NCBI GenBank assembly: GCA_964036295.1
Contig: OZ038463.1
Span: 20,261,069 to 20,325,068, forward strand
Source: Plumapathes pennacea
Lineage: Eukaryota > Cnidaria > Anthozoa > Antipatharia > Myriopathidae
Length of the DNA: 64,000 nt
Direction of reading: 5' to 3'
Positions within the stretch are counted from its first letter, which is position 1. Each line of letters begins with the position of its first letter. Positions 60,259-64,000 of this stretch are shown here, piece by piece. A program made the position numbers and the translations under genes. Under the pieces are notes generated by a model. The model was given only the letters and a program-made list of their open reading frames with translations, was not told the DNA's origin and ran no database searches.

Positions 60259-63200
60259 CTCTTTCGCAATGATGCTAAGACCAGCATAATTATGAAGATG
60301 AAAATAGTGAAGCCGGCAGCAACTAGAAGGTACAGCATCAGTGGTTCGTGCTTCTTGGGTGTCCCCCTCCTGTTCGTGGGTGTTTCTGTCGAGGTAGACG
60401 TGGAACGTTCCGTGTGCATGGGAGGGAAACTCACTTCCTGAACAGCAATCACGGTTAATTTGGCTTCTCTCTTGATCACTGGTCTTTCGGTGATGACGGC
60501 CCTCTTCAGAACAGCAGATGGAACAAAGTCTGAAATGATTAAGGAGAGAAACACATGGAATCTGTAAGTGAATAGGGATTTTTTAGAATAACAGATCAAG
60601 TCCTTGCTTTGTGATTGGATAATTGTTATGACCAATAAGAGGACAGACACACACAACTTACGTAAGGGACGAAATTGAATTTCAAATAATTTATTATCTA
60701 AATTCCTACGAAAGCGACATTCCTAATTCCTAATTCCCAATTCCTAAGTTGCTAAAAAACCAAAGCAGAAAAATATCGTTTTCAAAGTTCCTTTTAAAAC
60801 CCTTTGACAGAGGTTGATTTCGTACGCTTCAAACGATCACATATTCATAATTAATAAGAGGACAGACACGAAAAACTGACATCACTTTGTTAAGTTAATA
60901 GGACTAAAATATCATAGCTGCTATTGTTTTTTCATTATTATGCTGATATAATTTGTCGCTGTCAGTGTACAGTATATCATATTTTCTGCAGTTCATGTTA
61001 CTTCCGTTGATTCTGGAAAAAATTACTACAAAAAAGCCACATCATTCATTAGCTAGAAATACACTAATGAGCGAGTAATTAAAGTTTTCATTATATGTAT
61101 ATCCAACTAGCTGAGTTATTGCTCTATTTTAGGTTCATTAACTTTGTAATTGCTATCTGCATTTGTAAAACGTACCAGCACCACTAGTGTTGATGAGAAC
61201 TTTTTCCGGTAATTTAACTTTCACCAACAACGTTACTTCACCATCTGTATCGTTCACGAGCAACGTCAGTATACAGGATGAATTGAATAAGGTCCTAGAA
61301 TGGGGGATGCACAAGAACAGAAAAATACAATTAAATGTCTAAATACCATAGTTTTACACAGTTTATTTTAATTTATTATGTTTTCTCACTCTTTCACTCA
61401 ATGACGTTGATATTGCATAAACATTAAGGCTATATTACCTGTTGACAAATTCTGTTTGGTTTGCGGAGCAAGATGTCGGATCCAGAGCACACACTCGGTT
61501 TAACTTATTTGTTATGATCCTCTGTAATTGATCTTCTTTCGTCTGGGACCACTGTAAAATGAATGATACTCAATATTTTAAAGTAATCATAAACCCAAAT
61601 TTAAGTCGTGCGCAGTTTATCTAGGAACTATAATTTCATGGCACTGAAAAAATCAGGGGGCACACCATGTTCTTTGAAGGGGTGCAAGATTGATAAAGAC
61701 GCTCTATTTTTGAGTGATAATTTATCAGTACAGATTGAAAAAGATCGTGCCATTCTCTTTAAAGGATTTGACATTTAAAGACTTTACTTAAGGCTTCAAG
61801 GACTTCACGAGTGCATAACACTGACCTCTACATCAATCACAGAACGGCTCGTGCAACTTCGGATGGTTGCAAAATTGCAAACATCAGTTGTGCTGTAAAT
61901 CATTAATTGCACTTGCTAATGGTCCGTTATGGTGTCTATCCTTAGCTGTACAGTATATTCACGCGCAAGAGCATGATTCTTATTCATTTTCCACGCTGTT
62001 CTCTAACAGCTCTTTATGCAGTTTCACTAATATCCAGCCTTTTCGGGCCGCCTTTAACACCTGTTTTCGCCTCTTCTCCTTACTGCGACCCTTTGTGTTC
62101 TTAGTGCTCCGCTTTTCATTGCCTGTTATTATGTAATTGGTATGAAGCTGTACTAATACAGCTCCACTTAATCGATAGACCCTTTTCTCACTTTCTGAAC
62201 AGGCAGAAAACGCAACATACTTCATCCTTACCTTGCCTTTGTGTTTAATGTGAATTGCAACTGCATCCGTTAAACCCCTGGGTGTGGTGGTGGGTAAACC
62301 ATTATGCAACAGTGTACTCGGCGTATAACTTGAGGTGGGTGTGACAAGAACTCCGCTTGTGGTCAAGGTTATGGAGAGAATGTGGATTGATGGAAGTATA
62401 TCTGTTGCTGCCATATTACTGGTCGAAACTGGCGTTGCGTGAACTAGTTGTGTACTTGACATATGACTCGAGTTAGCTTCAACAAATCTACTGACGGTCG
62501 ATGGTTGAGGGAGATTGTGAACTGACAAAACTATATCTGTTTCTTGGGCAACCAGAAAAGACGTGACAGTTACATCACTGATCGGTCTGGTATCCGTTAA
62601 CATCGGCGTTCCGGGAGCCAGCTTTGTGCTTGGCGCAATATTGGAAGTTGCTTCAGGAAGGCAAGTGAAGGACAAAGAATCTGGGGAAATGTGGATTGAA
62701 GAAGGTACAACTGTTTCCACGATAACTGGAAATGACTTAGTGGTTACGTCACTGGGCTTTGTTGTCGTAAAAGATGGCATGCTATTCGAAGAGGATAGAA
62801 CAAGTGAACTTATTGTCTGAAGATTAGGAAATTTCTGGACTGACGAAAGTGTATCTGTTTCTGTGGCAACCAGAAATGACGTAGCAGTTACGTCACTGGG
62901 TTTTGTGGTTGTAAAAGATGGCGTGTTACTTGGAGAGGGTACAACAAGTGAATTTATGGTCTGAAGACTGGGAAAATTTTGGACTGGCGAAGGTATACTT
63001 GTTTCCGTGGCAACGGTTTCTGTGGCAACCAGAAATGACGTGGTAGCTACGTCACTGGATCTTGTGGTTGTTAAAGTTGACGTTATGCTTAAACAATTGG
63101 GCAGATCGTGGAATGACGAACTTATTTTCGTCCCTGTGGCCACAGGAATTGTGGTTTCATAATTTGAGGATGTGGGTGTTCGGCTTTTTGTAGTTAGTGT

Positions 63201-63553
63201 TTCTGAGTCGTGTTCGGTTGATCTGTCAAATATCTCATAGTTACTCGTGGTGGAGGAAATGTCTGTAAAACGTACTGATGTGGTTTGTCGCCGGTTTGCA
63301 TTTGAGGACGTCTCTATTACATAGGTACCATGCGTAGAGGAGGCGGTTATTTTAGTAAAGTCGGTCCCTGTTCTGGAAGAACGTGTTGCACCTCTAATCC
63401 GAGTGATCGAAGAATCGGTGGATTGAAGAGGCAGCATGGAATTTGACGTGTAAAGACCACTCTGTGTTGAAGACGAGACTTGGATTTCTGGAGTCGTACG
63501 CAGAAGAACGGTACTGGTCTTGGGCACATTTATAGATGGGGTTGGTTTCCATA
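60259..63553 (-). CDS. mucin-like type I membrane protein, internal part
   Basis: Join on the minus strand: 63553-62232, 61551-61439, 61294-61176, 60529-60259; phases 1, 0, 2, 1 agree, and the last ends in phase 2. Both gene ends are outside or unseen. The first exon gives about 440 residues rich in Ser/Thr/Pro with four copies of a roughly 50-residue repeat (TTTKPSDVTATSFLVATETD), a heavily O-glycosylated stalk by composition. The next exons form an alpha/beta region (DQLQRIITNKLNRV; CILTLLVNDTDGEVTLLVKV; SAVLKRAVITERPV) resembling SEA-like domains, without a GSVVV cleavage site; Asn-glycosylation motifs NQT, NSS, NDT and NTS are present. Then a transmembrane helix LLVAAGFTIFIFIIMLVLA and a basic stop-transfer SLRKR. 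Likely a cell-surface mucin or adhesion protein; family not certain. Confidence 0.75.
60600..60900 (+). repeat. two fragments of the AATAAGAGGACAGACAC family
   Basis: AATAAGAGGACAGACACACA at 60634 and AATAAGAGGACAGACACGAA at 60859, both followed by short matches to the tail of the 26975-27080 repeat. In the intron between mucin-like exons at 60529 and 61176. Confidence 0.45.
62540..63090 (-). repeat. coding tandem repeat of the mucin-like exon
   Basis: Four diverged in-frame units beginning near 62551, 62725, 62872 and 63029, each containing a GTTACGTCACTGG-like core encoding KPSDVT. Spacing is 147-174 bp. Unit-number polymorphism is likely. Confidence 0.7.
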
Positions 63554-63920
63554 CTGCCAAATGTAAGCAGAAAGAAATGTAAACTAAATGACTAGCCGAT
63601 GTCACAAAACTAGACCACAGTCAAGTCAGACTAAATTAGATTCGTACAATGAATTGATTATAGGTAAATCTGTGAAAATCAGAGGCCATTAAGAAGTTGG
63701 ACCGACGTTCCGAGTGTCAGTTAGCTTTTCGTCGGACTTGCTCCAACTTCACGCCAACGCAGTACAAAACTACAATGGCGGACAAAATGTGTTGACACAT
63801 GCTATAAATTTAGTACTTTTGTCAAAACTACCATGCTGTGAGTCATCCAGTTAAAAAAAAATGCTTTTGAGCACCCCCCCTCCCCTCGTGTCGCTAAATA
63901 ATTAGTTTATCAACATTAAA

Positions 63921-63945
63921 TGGGGTTTGGGGGGGGGGGGGGGGT
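63921..63945. repeat. poly-G tract
   Basis: GGGGTTTGGGG followed by about 14 G near the right edge of the window. Nothing else seen between 63554 and 64000 apart from a C-rich run near 63876. Confidence 0.85.
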
Positions 63946-64000
63946 CAGAAGGGAGATTGTGTCAACAGTTTTGTTGTAGTTCCTTTCATGAAATCAGATT

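Overview
This window looks like nuclear DNA of an intron-rich, repeat-rich invertebrate animal, most likely a cnidarian such as a stony coral. The evidence is canonical GT-AG introns, visibly AT-rich sequence, animal-type multi-exon genes (DHODH, a CCDC82-like protein, a secreted von Willebrand A protein, a mucin-like membrane protein), and many short inverted-repeat elements, a tRNA-derived SINE and a decayed LINE. Taxon is inferred from overall character, not from a diagnostic marker. There is no operon, CRISPR array or prokaryotic signal.

Layout. (1) 1-19.8 kb, minus strand: 5' part of a secreted VWA-domain gene. Its signal-peptide exon (17380-17446) lies in a block duplicated at 18340-19765, which carries a second intact signal-peptide exon (19549-19615). 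The VWA domain is split between exons at 13599-13954 and 1913-2162 by an 11.4-kb intron. That intron holds a 3.8-kb long-inverted-repeat element, remnants of a transposon protein with a 2A-like motif, and several MITEs. The rest of the gene lies beyond base 1. (2) 19.8-25.7 kb: mostly intergenic; small hairpin elements, a 19-bp minisatellite, a GGTTCCC minisatellite and uncertain coding scraps. (3) 25.8-33.0 kb, plus strand: dihydroorotate dehydrogenase (DHODH), seven certain coding exons plus a proposed start codon lying directly against the first intron. (4) 34.7-54.2 kb, plus strand: a 14-exon CCDC82/DUF4211-like gene with every exon phase consistent. Its introns host a composite transposon carrying starts of two divergent genes (39.5-43.6 kb), a dead LINE (46.9-48.6 kb), a giant palindrome with 1131-bp arms (49084-51349) and a SINE (52.1-52.4 kb). 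(5) 54.2-60.2 kb: degenerate long-unit tandem repeats and AAT/ATT microsatellites, no firm gene. (6) 60.2-63.6 kb, minus strand: 3' part of a mucin-like type I membrane protein gene (Ser/Thr-rich exon, possible SEA-like region, transmembrane segment); both ends are missing.

The four genes are not functionally linked: DHODH is a mitochondrial pyrimidine enzyme, the CCDC82-like protein looks nuclear, and the two minus-strand genes encode secreted or cell-surface proteins. The most unusual material is structural: the giant palindrome, the transposon with apparently captured divergent gene starts, and the duplicated promoter/signal-peptide exon. Family names rest on motif recognition from memory; no search was run.
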